In this document: positions 36,801-48,335 of the stretch, piece after piece
Layout of the letters: each line of letters opens with the position of its first letter
Numbering within the stretch: position 1 is the stretch's first letter
Assembly: GCA_022885665.1 (NCBI GenBank)
Contig: JAGQDJ010000002.1
Location: 186,001-250,000 of the forward strand
Source of the DNA: Triops longicaudatus
Taxonomy: Eukaryota > Arthropoda > Branchiopoda > Notostraca > Triopsidae
DNA length: 64,000 bases
Direction of reading: 5' to 3'
Program-made: the position numbers and the translations under genes
The notes under the pieces: generated by a model
What the model was told of the DNA's origin: nothing
What the model saw: only the letters and a program-made list of their open reading frames with translations
Databases searched by the model: none

Positions 36801-39800
36801 AATTACAAACCCAGCGCAATTTATCTACAGACGCGTTTGCAAACGAAACTGGCATAGTAATCTGCAGTATTTTACTCGATGACACGTGTTAAGATGACAA
36901 TGGAAACACAGCCTTACACGCACACGATGAATTGACAAACAGTTTTAGTTTTTTTTTTTAGACGTTTTACAACGGTTCGATAACAGAACTTGAGCCCTGA
37001 TAGCATTGTTTTACCTAGCCATCTTGGCAAACGTAAAATCGTCCTCTTTAACACGTGTTAAGCAGTCATATATAAAAACAACGGTGAAACATTGAATGAT
37101 TGAATGGATTTTGTGTTATAAGCGCTCATCGCCGTGATCACTTTCAAAATGACCGTTTTCTAAAGAGGCTGGAAGCAACAGCTGGTCGATTTAACCTGCG
37201 AGCTGCAAAAAGTTAAAGTTACGTTAGTTCTGGATATAAGTAAGTAATTTTTAGAGTCCGAAAGTTTGAACAATTATGACTTCATCAATGGCTAAGCCTT
37301 GGATATAAGAGGTAAGTTCACAAATAACTCTCTAGATCGAAGTGGTCGATGAATTACGTAGAACTATACAGCAGAACTCAGATTTCATCAACCCCGATTA
37401 TAGAAACTCTTCGATTCTCTCAACTGGCCAGCATTTTTTTATTTACATTATTTTGAAGCGTTTATGATGAATATGAAAATTTCTTGTAATGGTCTCACAA
37501 AATAATACAAGAGTAAAAAATGCAGTTTCTATACAAGAGTAAGAAAATGCAGTTAAAAAAAATTATATTTTGCTGTCCATAGGAATTTTGATAAAAAGAT
37601 TCCTCATGCAGTTTACACGTGAGTTTGAATTTGACTTGTCAGTTTCCCCGTCTCGACCAGTTGACGAAGCTGAAGTTCTACTGTACGAACTGTACATTAC
37701 AACCAAAATGAAAGCAATTTAACAAGGAATAAGAACGGACACAATTGTGAAAAATATGTATAAAAGAAACGTGTCGACTAAGAGAGCATATGGGATTAAG
37801 GGTTACTGGAGCCACTACTCCGCCCATCCCTAATTAGTAGTAACTACTGTCAGGCTAGAGTCGTTGTGGTGCTTCGCAATTACTTCAGAGTTTCCCATGA
37901 AAACGGATACGCGAAAGTCAAGTCTGTAACCTAAGCGAAGCTACTTATATGTTAAATCATAGTCCTATTTGTTCAATGTCTCTCCTTTTCTTTCCAAATG
38001 GAAATTCTCCGTGTTAGGTCCAGATAACGTGTTTCCTGACACTCTTACAGTATATTCTCCTATGTCAACCTTACGCGATGTGAAACACGTCACCACCCAT
38101 TCGTCAGACTGGGACGGCGAGGAATGATGTCATAAAAGCCAAAGCATGGGATTGCTCGATTGGCAAAGATGCTGCGTTGAATTGGCCAATTTTCCAATCG
38201 ACAGACGGATAAGTTATCATTCTCCCTAAATTCAGCATTTTTGGCCTAGTGAAGTTTGTACCTTCTCAAGCTGATGCCTACCTACTTCCTGGCATTTCGG
38301 AAAACGTCAAAAAGGCTCGGTGGTGATAATGCTCTACCCAAGTAGCATAAGTATGCAAAAAGAAGTCTGTAAGATGTCTTAGAGGCTACAGGACGTTTAT
38401 AAGCGCACAAAATATATCCAAAGACGTTTGAAGACGTGTCTGCTATTAGGATTTGTCTGAGAAGCAGGATGTACAAGGGCGGACTGGCTGACAGGCAGGG
38501 GGTATGGAAAATTTTGAGCCGGCGCCATCAATCCCGAAATTATAAGTCGTGTTTTGCTTTAATAAAAATAGGAAATTCTACATTGAAGTTATAATGAAAA
38601 AAAAATTAGCGTGCCTATTTTGAAGCAATCGAGGGAAGTTTTTGTTTAACACGACTGTTATGGATTAGAGGAGGAACGGGGCAGTGAAAACAGTTGTTTG
38701 ATTTTTGTATTTCTTTTTGCTTAGAAAAAAAATATAGATGAAAATCATTCACTAGATGCACTAGTATTCTGGCTGTTAAACGTGATATAGTGTAGTTTTC
38801 TTACATGGCGAAAAATAAAGCTACCGTAATAACAAGAGGCTCTCCCTAGTGTACAAACTAATAGAGGAAAGGACCATTTTAGGCTTCGGGGTGGGACAAA
38901 ATTGTGAAAGAGAAAAATAAATTTACTACGTCTCAAGCTTTCATGTAAGATAACTAAATTGACTTAAGTAGCTTTAATCCACATGACAAAAAAGAAAAGG
39001 GCAGTTTTTATTAATATTGCCTTGACTAGCGGCAGTTCTTCGCTTTCTGATCCAAAATGTACACATTTTAATGCTCAGTTTACATTTTGTTTTCTTTCGT
39101 TTCACCTTTCGCGTCAACTGTTCTGTCAACTCTCTCTTTTTCCCCGGTGCCACCTCGTATTGCCAACGCCTCGATAATCAGGGATCACTCCTCGATGATC
39201 GTGATGTGATCCTTGGTGATCCGAGTTTCGATCAGGGCAATTGAGGTGCAATTTATCCCAGAAGTTGGCGTAGTCAAGCTTAATACATAAGCTAAAAAAA
39301 AATATGCGCCGCGGCGCCTCGACAAGACGCGAATGCATCCTAAACGCATTCTAATGAAAAACTAACCTTTGATAAAGTGAAGTGCATCAGTGGAGTTTCT
39401 TATACCGGGCGCTGTGGCATAAGACTCTCGAAGCCTGAAAGCGCCACTAGCTGAATATTTTGGAACCTGTGTGCTAGACCCAAAACTACGAAGAGAGTGA
39501 AACTGTATCCTTGGTACGTGAAGTTACTTTTTTCTTTAGGCCTGTAGCCACTCTTGCCTAATTTCAGAGCCCAAGTTCTCTCTGCCGGCTTCATTATGTT
39601 TTACAGAAGCTCTCACGCCTAGGAACCCCAAGAAAAATTTGACTCTTCTTGTCCAGCGCAGGTGGCACTCTTCCACTTTACCACAATGGCCAGTGCATCC
39701 TGAGGATGTATCGTGCTATTGGGTTTATTCTACCGAAACTTGACGCGAAATTTCGTGTTTCGATTGTTAAGAAGATCTGGAAATAGTACGTCTGCTTTCA

Positions 39801-42800
39801 GGGACCATAAATGTTGGATATAAGTGGAGCGTCAGGGCTTTTTGTATGCACTATCCCAGTTAATTGTCACCATTAATTAATTGTAACGAAGCCCTGAATT
39901 GCAAGACTGTCTGTAGCAGATAAATCATTTACTATGGATATCCTTGTTGTTTTGCTCGTATAATTGACTCGGTTTTAGCATAAGGAAAAGCGATATCTTT
40001 GGGTGTGCGAAACGAAAACGAAACTCAAATCGAGTTAAAGCGTTTAAATACTGCCTAACGCAATTGAACAGGTGTAATATTGAGAAAAGTTTTACCAAAA
40101 GTTTTGTGTGAATATTTTGATATTATGTGTAATTTCCTGTCAAAGTATTAGAACCAAACAAAATACTTCTCCTAAGCCTTACTAACACTAACAAATTTTA
40201 AAAAGAAACAATACCTTTGTTGCTTTCTGTTGTACGCCCCTTGGCCTGGAACGGCTAGATGGGTTCACTTAGGTTAGCTTAAGTTCGGTCAGGTTTGATT
40301 AGATTAAGATAGGTTAATTTTATACAAGACTTACGCCACATGATTTTCCGATGCAGACGGTTGAATAAAATGAGAGCCAAATTGATAAGGCAGCTGTCTA
40401 TTTTAAAGTTGCCTTTTACCAGATTTTTTCTTGACAAACGCTAAGATGTTTCTATTTGTAACAGATTTTGTAAGTGAAGCCAATTCCATTTAGGAAATAA
40501 TAGGACCATGTTACAGGCTTCTGTAAATGGCCCTCCCTATTTGATATTTCTTTCAACTCTCGTCATGTACTCTTTGATTACATTTGTTAATAAATGCCAG
40601 CAAAGAGCACACGCTCACGCTGAATTCATTAATAAAAAAGCTAGGTTGGTTAAATTGTGTAAAGTTTTCAGGTTAGAGGCGCCCAAAACAAATGGATGGT
40701 AACACTGCAAAGGTAATGGCAAACGCACACGCAATTTTGACACTTTTGCAAAAATTTTCGCGTTTTTGTCAAAAACCTTATTCGACTCAACTCTTCTGTT
40801 TCCGGTAAAGGTAACTAGTGCAAAAGTTTCGCTCAAAAAGCTGCTGGGGCTGAATAAACATCTACTACTAAACCCACCAGGGCACGGGGCGTATCAGAGT
40901 AAAGTTCCATATCTTTTGCCAATCTTTTTAAACCGCTTTGTTTTCAAACTGAAACTGCTTTTCGAACATGGTAATATAAGGCCAACAAGTGTGGTATTTT
41001 ATGAGCTTATACTGCAAAAGAAAACTTACGTTGATGACGACCCGTTCACAGAAATCGTGGTCATGGGGGATGGGCTCGAAGGCCCCCACTCCAGTATAGT
41101 GAGCTGGAGCATTGGGACCACCATCCTCCTCCTGGCTGGCCAGCTTCGGTAGTGACCTGTGAAGCGTAACGACAAAGAAAAGGAATACTTAGTTGAAATC
41201 AAGAAACTAATTCCAAGTTAGAGAATCTGGGAATCTTCTTCATCAGGGCATAAGAATTCTTGACTTCGGACAATTGTGTCAGACAGAGTAGGCGTTTTTG
41301 TAGGCGCGACGGGCTAGATTAGTAGGTGGGTCTTGGGGGACGCTGCTTTAGCGGAAAAATAAGCACAGAAACCGGGTGGTGATACTTTGCCACTCTTTTT
41401 CCTTTAGGGTTGTAACTTACCCTTCCTTCCCTTGCCGTTTTTAGTGAAAGGACAAGGGGGGAAGGCATGGATCAATAACTCGTTGGGGTTACTTTTGAAA
41501 GAGGGGGAAGGCGAAAGAGAAAAGTGACATATTGCTGTGGAGAAATGTATCTGTTCTGACTTCCTGCAAAAGGGGGTTGAAGGAATCAGAGGGAAAATGG
41601 GGTGGGCATGGGGCAGGAGCAAAAAGTTGGCAGGTGAAAAAGAGGGTTCCGAAATTCTATTACAGAGCAGCAGCGGAGAATTGAAAAAAGGTGCTGGTTG
41701 GTGTTCCTGTCCAGTTATTGCTGACGAAAGCTATTGTGCCCTCCGAAAACTACCCCCAGAGGTTTACCCCAACCCCACTGGACAAATTGTCGGAAACTTA
41801 GAGCCGGTTATTGAACACGTGTTCAAATATTGATCCGCGGAACGTGGATTCCGTAGTTTTAGGGGGTGACGCCCCTGGGGTATGTGATCAAGTTTTGTAT
41901 TAGGGGGCGAGGCAAAGCCTCCATAAGAATTGCAAGCTATTTTTAAAAGTTCCTTGACCCTTGGTGCAGGGCTTCTTCGATTGATATGATTGATATGTTC
42001 ATCGGTACATTTTTCGTGCTCTAGTATTCCCAAATGAAGACGAAAGAGGCGTGGCCAAGGGTTAGTGAACCCTGCTAGCTGCCGGGGTATTATAATTGTT
42101 TTAAGGGTTGTTGTTAGCGATCCAGACTTTGTTCTTCCATTGTGAAACTACTGTAAAAGTCTTGATCTTGTGTGTTTTCCAGTTGATGGAGCAATTGTTC
42201 CCCTTTATTGACTCGCTATGGGGTTAGGGTGGGGTATTTCTGCAGCATTAGGTACCAATAGGCAATTAAGCGTCGTCGGTTAGCTTGTTATACAGTATGG
42301 CCCTTTTTCTGTGAAAAAGTTTGGCAGTAGGGATGAAAAAAGAGCGACGGTGTACCTTAATCTATCTTTGTAAATCGCAGCAATATTGTTGTCAGAAGCA
42401 ATGTTTACGGAATCTTTACCCAAGCCTATCTAAAGCGCTTAAAAAGAAGTGGTTGAGCTGGTTAAAGGCTTGCTGAGTAAAGTAAATGACCCCAACCAGC
42501 ATTTTATTACTGCTAGGAGTAGTGGTTATTTCTACCAGAAGAAATGTTACAATATCACGAAAGTTTTTTTTTGTCCAAGATAAATGCTGGCAAGTGAATC
42601 AGAGCGAAAAAGTAGGCTGGTCAGCTTTCAGAGGAAATGATGAGACCCAAGTTGTCCGAGAAGTTTGCAGCGGGACGTGTGCGACTAGTTATAGCTGCTG
42701 GGACTGCTTTCTCACCCGCCGCCCTTCCCCCACATTGCTGCAGCTTAGATTTGTAAGAAAGTCTGGTTCCTTTGGTGCTCAGAGGGCGCTTGCTTAGGCG

Positions 42801-43825
42801 ACTGGTGAAGGGAGAGCCAGATCGATGCGGAGGGACTGGTACCCTAGTTAGGACAGACATTGCTGCAGCGAAATCTTATCGCTGCAGAATTGCTGCAGAA
42901 ATACTTTCACTATCACAAATCATTCCAGAAGCTACGTTTTCTATCCTAGTGCTATACCAAAATCCAACTTGAGAAGCTTTTCTAGCTTCTCAAAACTGCA
43001 CAGTCTTAGTCAATATATATCTGACGAATCGCTGCGATCTATCCAAAACGATGGCGAGGTGTAAAACGTATCATGTTATTGATTTCTTTTCAAATTTGCG
43101 TCTTTTATTTTTTGTATAGCCCGTCTGTGGCAAGGGAAACGTTAACCCTTCACCTTCTCTTACTGGTAAAACTAAGAAAGTATTATTACTTTTACCACTA
43201 ACTCTTCCTAAACCCGCGATATTTTCTTAGAAATTCGTATCTTCAGCTTTTTCTAGTCCTCACTCCTGTCTGCTGACATTCCGTGTCTTATTTAAATGAA
43301 AGTTACCTCCCGCGCTTATTCGTGCTCTGAATTCGGTTGAGAAATCGCAATCAAATATTTAAATGAAGTCTGTTACGTAACTTTAAAGTAAGCGATAACC
43401 CCATTACGTCCAACAAGAGTCTCGGAAAGAGTCAAAGGAAAGGGTCTCGCTAGAGATGACACGAGTGATTTGAAAGTTATTGCACACCCGAAATTAACAA
43501 AGAATAGGTTTTTACGTCCGAAAGTGTTTGACACCCTAGGTCTATTTGCGACGTCATAAGTTTACCTGGAGTAGATCATGGTGGTTTCGTCACCATCAGT
43601 TCCTTGCTTGGTAAGGCGAATGGTTTCGGGAGAGTTGTTAGTTTGGATGTCGAGCAGAGGTTTCTCGGGTGAACTGCATGTGGGTGGGGGCCCCTCCCGC
43701 CTAGGCTGTTTGGCGGGAGAAAACCCCCAATGCAGGGCCCAACGTAATCGAGAAATGTTGGTCAACTTGGCCCAACACGAGAGCCACACTGGGGACCACC
43801 GAACCAGCGGTAACAAATTAGGCAT
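27658..43825 (-). CDS. Sh: Shaker voltage-gated K+ channel (Kv1), 8 exons with alternative pore exons
   Basis: Minus-strand exons are 43825-43566 (candidate N-terminus), 41156-41030, 36195-35930, 34008-33365, then either 32947-32818 or 28965-28836, then 28233-28043 and 27827-27658. One pore exon per transcript gives about 595 aa from the upstream ATG, or 513 aa from the ATG at 43579. Seen in order: FEPIPHDHDFCERVVIN; the T1 tetramerisation domain ([20 protein letters not shown]); S1-S5 with the S4 voltage sensor LRVIRLVRVFRIFKLSRH; the selectivity filter TMTTVGYGDM; S6 with the PVPV hinge; and the PDZ ligand ETDV. This is a plasma-membrane A-type or delayed-rectifier K+ channel of nerve and muscle. 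The tail lacks the poly-Gln of fly Shaker. All phases agree. Exons from 41156 onward are near certain. The true N-terminus and any further alternative first exons are not. Confidence 0.95.
28043..28233 (-). CDS. Sh: Shaker S6 exon
   Basis: Encodes [20 protein letters not shown], the S6 helix with IALPVPVIVSNF and the proximal tail YFYHRETDQEEMQSQNF. The acceptor TATAG is followed by G, which completes the split codon begun in whichever pore exon is used. The donor is GTGAGT. Confidence 0.95.
28836..28965 (-). CDS. Sh: Shaker pore exon, form with Thr at position 449
   Basis: 130 nt, entering in phase 1 and leaving in phase 2. Encodes the end of S5, a turret AGNESSFFKS, the pore helix IPDAFWWAVV and the filter TVGYGDM. 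It ends ATG AC before donor GTACGA; with the G of the next exon the codon becomes ACG (Thr), as in fly Shaker T449. Confidence 0.93.
29988..30967. mobile_element. Candidate TIR transposon remnant between Shaker pore exons
   Basis: The left end CAGTGGCGTACTTAGGGT and the reverse complement of the right end (CTAGTGGCATATCTATGGT) align over about 30 bp with mismatches, including a shared AGGGCA. The element would be about 980 bp. No TSD is clear and no transposase is seen. It lies in the intron separating the two alternative pore exons. Confidence 0.5.
32521..32558. repeat. Tandem duplication of a 17-bp unit
   Basis: TGTAAGGCAATTCAGTC occurs twice head to tail (32521-32537, 32538-32554), then TGTAA again. 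It lies about 260 bp downstream of the Arg-form pore exon. Confidence 0.85.
32818..32947 (-). CDS. Sh: Shaker alternative pore exon, form with Arg at position 449
   Basis: Also 130 nt with the same phases. Encodes GVILFSSAVYFAEAG, turret SEMSFFKS, the same pore helix and filter TVGYGDM. It ends ATG AG before donor GTTAGC, so the split codon is AGG (Arg). Besides position 449 it differs from the downstream form at one S5 residue (Ile for Val) and two turret residues. It lies 3.85 kb upstream of the Thr form. Confidence 0.92.
33365..34008 (-). CDS. Sh: Shaker S1-S5 exon
   Basis: Encodes EDEGFIKEEEKPLP, S1 (VVAIISVVVILLSIVIFCLE), an S1-S2 loop with NTTTNGT (N-glycosylation sequon), S2-S3, S4 with seven regularly spaced basic residues and the start of S5 (ELGLLIFFLFIG). 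Donor GTAAGT, phase 1. One exon covering S1 to early S5 is usual for arthropod Shaker. Confidence 0.96.
34281..34304. repeat. T14-G10 homopolymer junction in Shaker intron
   Basis: Fourteen T followed by ten G. A similar T8-G8 junction follows the (ATT)n array at 20.0 kb. A likely polymorphic, error-prone tract. Confidence 0.85.
35930..36195 (-). CDS. Sh: Shaker T1 tetramerisation exon
   Basis: Starts after AATAG with [20 protein letters not shown] and continues through RRIRYFDPLRNEYFFDRNRP to ELGEMAISKF. This is the K_tetra/BTB domain that restricts assembly to Kv1 partners. It is nearly identical to the fly sequence. Confidence 0.96.
36700..36916. mobile_element. PIF/Harbinger-type MITE in Shaker intron
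   Basis: The element spans 36703-36913 (211 bp) with terminal inverted repeats of about 33 bp: GGCTGTGTTTCCACTACC at the left, GGCTGTGTTTCCATTGTC as the reverse complement of the right. Both continue into ATCTTAACACGTGT. It is flanked by TTA on both sides, the 3-bp target duplication typical of PIF/Harbinger. No coding capacity. Confidence 0.85.
37048..37061. repeat. 14-bp palindrome TTAACACGTGTTAA
   Basis: Perfect palindrome with a CACGTG core, 130 bp from the Harbinger MITE whose two TIRs carry the same motif. It may be a trace of another copy or a bHLH-type site; sequence alone cannot decide. Confidence 0.6.
38476..38525. mobile_element. Fragment of the CAGTGGCGGACTGGC MITE family
   Basis: Contains GGGCGGACTGGCTGACAGG followed by a G-rich stretch, resembling the left end of the MITE at 23.9 kb. 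No right end was found. Confidence 0.35.
40259..40316 (+). repeat. Degenerate TTAGG-like 5-bp repeat (interstitial telomeric-like)
   Basis: About ten consecutive 5-mers in register: TTAGG TTAGC TTAAG, then TTCGG TCAGG TTTGA, then TTAGA TTAAG ATAGG and TTAAT. TTAGG is the common arthropod telomere unit. The decay suggests an old insertion. It lies in the Shaker intron between the 41.1-kb and T1 exons. Confidence 0.5.
41030..41156 (-). CDS. Sh: Shaker exon before T1 (SLPKL...CERVVIN)
   Basis: 127 nt, starting after CACAG with the last base of a split codon and then SLPKLASQEEDGG, PAHYTGVGAFEPIPHDHDF and CERVVIN, ending at donor GTAAGT. Fly Shaker has the equivalent SLPKLSSQDEEGG and FEPIPHDHDFCERVVIN. 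It joins in phase 0 to the T1 exon. Confidence 0.93.
43566..43825 (-). CDS. Sh: Candidate first coding exon of Shaker
   Basis: Open in frame on the minus strand. It ends ACC ATG ATC TAC TCC AG before donor GTAAAC, in phase 2, exactly the phase the next exon needs, giving ...MIYSR-SLPKL. Two starts are possible: ATG at 43825 (MPNLLPLVRW, weak context) or ATG at 43579 in the strong context ACCACCATG. The longer form would supply an N-terminal segment rich in basic residues. No family similarity is recognised, so the exon rests on phase and position. Confidence 0.5.
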
Positions 43826-45638
43826 CCGGTCTGACACAACGGAATCCCGGATACCGCATGCATGGCCCAGGATACCGATACTTATTCTGCTCCATCGTTC
43901 GTCAGCAGACAACACGCACCAGAGGGTGGAACAAACCCAACAAGGGAATATTTTAACCCGAAGTGAGCAATGAAAGAAACATTCGTCCTTATCGGGAAGG
44001 AACTTTTAGCTCCATTGTCTTGCACGAGAATCACTCCTGTATTGGAAGTAGGGAGACAGCTTAACACAAGCTTTCAGACCCAGGAATTGATCAAGTTTCA
44101 AGGCACCAAGAACTTAACACAGGGTTACATTTCTGCGATGTACTAGTCAGTACATTACTTCTTTTCAGTCTACGAAGAAATGCACGCTCGGTTCTACAAA
44201 ATGATTTGTGAGTCAATTTCTGTGGAGAGATATAATAACGCGTATCTGTAAGCCGAGTAGTTCTGTCCAGTAGTGACTGAAGTATTGTCAGTTGTTGAAG
44301 CGTTAATATACTACTTTCCTCGTGGAACTAGGTCAAGAATGCACTAAGCCTTGGGGGCACTAGAAGAATATTTCTGTCCACGGTTGGTGTCAAGAGAGTT
44401 AATGGACTCTACCAAAATTTTTAGAGATTTTTCGTATCAGGAATTTTAAACTAAGATGCGTGAGCTTGTCTAATAGCTCCTATACTCCGCCAGAGTCCGT
44501 CTGTGCCTCAAGTAAGGGCAAGGAAGGGAATTTGGGTTCCGAAGTAACCGACACGGTAGCAGTGCTTGCTGCGCATGCTTGGACATTGAACGCCAGGTCC
44601 CTGCGTCCAACCAAACGTAAAGAAGAGGGGTAGGATAGGGAGAAGAAGGAGAAAGGGGGTGGTTGACCAGTATATATGTACGTACCCTTGCACCCGTTTA
44701 CTTTGACCCATATCCATACTAAAAGACCCAACCATGCCAGCTTGGTTTATACTTTGATTGGAACAGAACCTCGCCTGACGGGGTAATCTGTCTCCAACCT
44801 TAGCGACACGGTAGGGTTGTTTGCAATCAAAACGATATAAAAGGGCTCATTCCTATAATTGTGGCGTAAAAAGGATAATGGAAAACGGTACTACAAGGTT
44901 CGCAACATATAAGTTTTTTAGTAGGCCAAAATGTATTGGGCCAGGATTAACATACGGGTGAGGAGATGGCGAACGGGAAACTGCGAATTCTTTTCTGTTA
45001 GACCTTAACTGCGCAGGTGTGAAACGAGTGCAATGCCAGCCGACCTGCCTGCGAGGTGCACTTTTTTTGCTATGTAAACACAACCTATCGACCCACAATT
45101 TCATGCTATGTTGTGAGTCGAACCCCTTAACAACCATACTTTCTACAGCCCTAGTTTTGTCAAGTTGCCTTCCTCTGCTTCAACCTTTCTAAATAAAAAT
45201 GGGGAAAATATTCACTACGTCGCTCTGAAGTAAGGACAACGCAAACAATAGCAGTCGATCATTGCAGGAATTTTCGCTGTTACAATGCATACGTTCAGTG
45301 TCTTTGTATACTCTTACACGTAAGAAAACGGTTGGCTCTCGTGTTTACGAAAAAGATGCGTTCCTGGACAACTTTCGTTAACTTCATGTTGCGTAATCCG
45401 AAACTGTTCTATGCTCTCGGAATAGACGAGACTCCTTTTCAAGAGCATTGAAAATTTTTATGTGATACCTTGAACATCTTCTCGTTATATTTGGCCTCGG
45501 ATGTAACAGATAATCCTAAAAACGTGGATTTGTGTGAGTTTATTCCAAACCCAGTTCCCACTTGCGGCATCTCAAGCGACATTAAAGAAGCGGTCATGTT
45601 TTTGAAGTCACTTAACATCAATTCCTGTTGATTATGAC

Positions 45639-45782
45639 CAGGCCCGTAGCAGGATTTCGGTTCGAGGGGGGTTGGGTGGGTTCATCGTGGAATTTCATTG
45701 GACATTTGAGTTGTGCCTGTTTTTGCAATGATAAAATACAAATCTCGGGCGGTAACTCCTACCTCCCCTGGCTATGAGCCTG
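45639..45782 (+). mobile_element. MITE, CAGGGCCGTA family
   Basis: Left end CAGGCCCGTAGCAGG, right end CCCTGGCTATGAGCCTG, about 144 bp, with internal G-rich tract and TTCATTGGACATTTG shared in form with the 51.1-kb copy. Flanks match at 5 of 8 bases. Confidence 0.65.
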
Positions 45783-47815
45783 GTTGTGAGAAAGATAAAG
45801 GAAAGTTGTTTTCTTTTTTTTTATAGGGATAACGTCAAATGCCATTGACTTTGTTAACTAGAGTCCAAAGTTAATGAAAAAGAAATATGAAATGTAAAAA
45901 TAATTTTGATCAACTTTATACCATGAACTACGATTTAGGCTTATACAGACCCTGAAAAATTATGGTTTATCTATTGGCACTTCAAGAGGTTCAAGCGAGA
46001 ATCCTACTGCGGAACAAAATTCGTTGCCCAACAATTCAGTCCTCTCTTACATACAGTTCACCACTAAGGAATGTTTCAGGCACTGTACCCTGGCAAAGAC
46101 TTCCATAAATCATCTTTTTCTTCGTCCAGGACTCAGTATCACGGTCGGTTTCTTTTGGTTTCAACTCTAAAGCAACAGTGGAACCTAAAAGAGACACTCA
46201 ACGATTCATTAAAACACAAACTTACTTACGGTGACTTTCTGATATATTTTATTTCAAACTGAGCGTCGGCTCGCGCCTATTGTTGGTTACAATAGCAATC
46301 GGGTACAAAAAATTTGGGTCCCAATTGACTCGAGTATTGCTCGATCACCATCACGATATAAAATAACAATAACTTAACCATATTAAAACAGAAGAGACTT
46401 TCTAATTTCGCTGCATAGGCTGCTTATAAACAGTAGTGTGCTCCGCATTAAGTAGATCATTTGATGACGTTTGCCGCACAGAGTATTTCTACAAGGCAAA
46501 TGTGCAAATTGCAAAATTCTTCCTGTGCAAATTTCGAAATACTGCAAAAAACCGTCGTTGGGTGTAACAGATAGGAAGTAATTTCTACATGTATACACGG
46601 CCTATACTAGCCCCACCAAGGGACTAGAATACTCATGAGATATTTAGTGCTTCCGACACGCACACTCATGTTTTCTTAGATCTGAAAACTCCAGTTAAAT
46701 TCAGGTTCGATCGAGGTTTCTTAACTAATTCGCAAAATATGTTATAATTCCTTGCATTGCGTTCCAGACCAATTCCCCTAAACGGAATTCACGTCGTCTG
46801 AAACTCGCATTGTAGAGGTTGTACTGTGTAAATGTCGATACGTAGGACAGCTACCCCGAGTTTTCTCTACGGTTCTTGCTTTGAAAGGGTAATTTAGTAG
46901 TTTGACCGCGGTGTGACCCTTTGGTGCCCTGCATTTTTAAGTTGCCAAAGTAGACCGGGGTGGGAGGGTTGTAGAGCTCGTCAATACTGTGACACACAGT
47001 TCTTTGTGCCATTGTTGCAACGGTTGCTGGCCTGTGTGGAACTTCTTGGATTGTATTCAATTGCTGCTCTTTTCTGTTGCCCCCTTTTTCATGTAGGGTG
47101 CGTTACCAGTTAGATTAGGTTTTACTTGGAAATCTTGCTAACGTACTGTCTAATTTGGTGCATATATTTAAATAAAAAAAAGTAAGCGAATGAGAGAAAG
47201 TTGTCTAAGTGGACACCATAATGTTTCCTTTTAGGGAGGAAACGAATGTACAATAAACTTGCTAATACAACTCGTCCTGAACTCTTTAAATACTCTTATA
47301 TATTTTTACCGTATCACCAGAATGTAATTACTGTCGCCCCCTAGTGAGAACATGGTCTTGTAAACAAAGAAGTTGTGACAGATTTAAAAGGTCAATACGT
47401 TAGCCAAGAAGGGTTTAGCTTAAAGGAGTACCACTTTCAATTTAAAAATTATTTAAAGAAGTCCAGGATAATGAAGTTATTGCAATATAATTTTCCCTGT
47501 ACTTATTGCACCATAGACAATTTCAATGTGACAATTTTTACCCGGCGTAATTACTGGATTCCAAAACCTCTTCATTCCAACATTCGTTATTAAGAAATTC
47601 CAGTCGTGTGCTTTTGAACTCATTTCTCAGCATTTTTATTTTGTAGCTTTTCAAGCAGTTTAAAACAGCTTGTCAACAAAAATATCGCACCACATTTTTT
47701 TACTTTAAACATTTACAAGTACCACTCTACGATTTGCTGTCCCTATTTATGCTTATCGTTCCTAAAGTCCTGATAGTCCTTTTATTGATCTATTATAATT
47801 ACTTAAGACTAGAGC

Positions 47816-48335
47816 TAGGGCTGATAAAGGCTCGGGTTGGCTCGGCTTTCCAACCTTTCAAGCCGAGCCGAACCGAAGCCGGTCTCGTCAAGCCGAGCCC
47901 ACCCAAAGCCGAGCCGAAACCGGTTCGTTTCGAACCGAAGCCGATGATAAAATTATATTTTATATTATATTTATTTTTAAAAAGTAGAATAAATATAATA
48001 TAAATTGAAATTAAATAAAATATAAATCGGAATAAAATTGAATATAAATATTACATATAGAAATGAATGCTAAAATATAGGATACAACGGTAAATTTAAA
48101 CATCAAAACGAAGAACGCTATTCTGCATCGTTAACAAGAATTAAGTAAGGTAATAATTATGCTAATGCGCAAGTGTCAATTGGGCACACTTTAAGCATTG
48201 ATAGTATTAGCAAAGAACAAGGAAGTAATGTTTATACAAGAAACATATAATTTTAAGACGTCGAATACAGTGAAATTCGGCCGCCAAGCCGAACCGATGC
48301 CAGTCCATAGCAAGCCGAGCCGGTTATCAGCCCTA
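47816..48335. mobile_element. hAT-like element with TAGGGCTGATAA ends
   Basis: Left end TAGGGCTGATAA and right end TTATCAGCCCTA are perfect 12-bp inverted repeats about 520 bp apart. Both ends are followed inward by repeated GCCGAGCCG/GCCGAACCG units; the middle is AT-rich. TAGGGCTG ends are seen in hAT elements. Flanks ACTAGAGC and ATTTGAGT match at 5 of 8 bases. No transposase. Confidence 0.75.

Larger units (their letters stand above)
36950..41029. other. Shaker intron upstream of T1 exon
   Basis: Apart from the short elements listed separately, nothing coding or structured is recognised in this large intron. Confidence 0.45.

Noticed and set aside
40766..41152. 128-codon plus-strand ORF
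   Set aside because: Its 3' part is antisense to the Shaker SLPKL exon; no family resemblance.
43578..43973. 131-codon plus-strand ORF
   Set aside because: Antisense to the candidate Shaker first exon; composition and lack of domains give no support.
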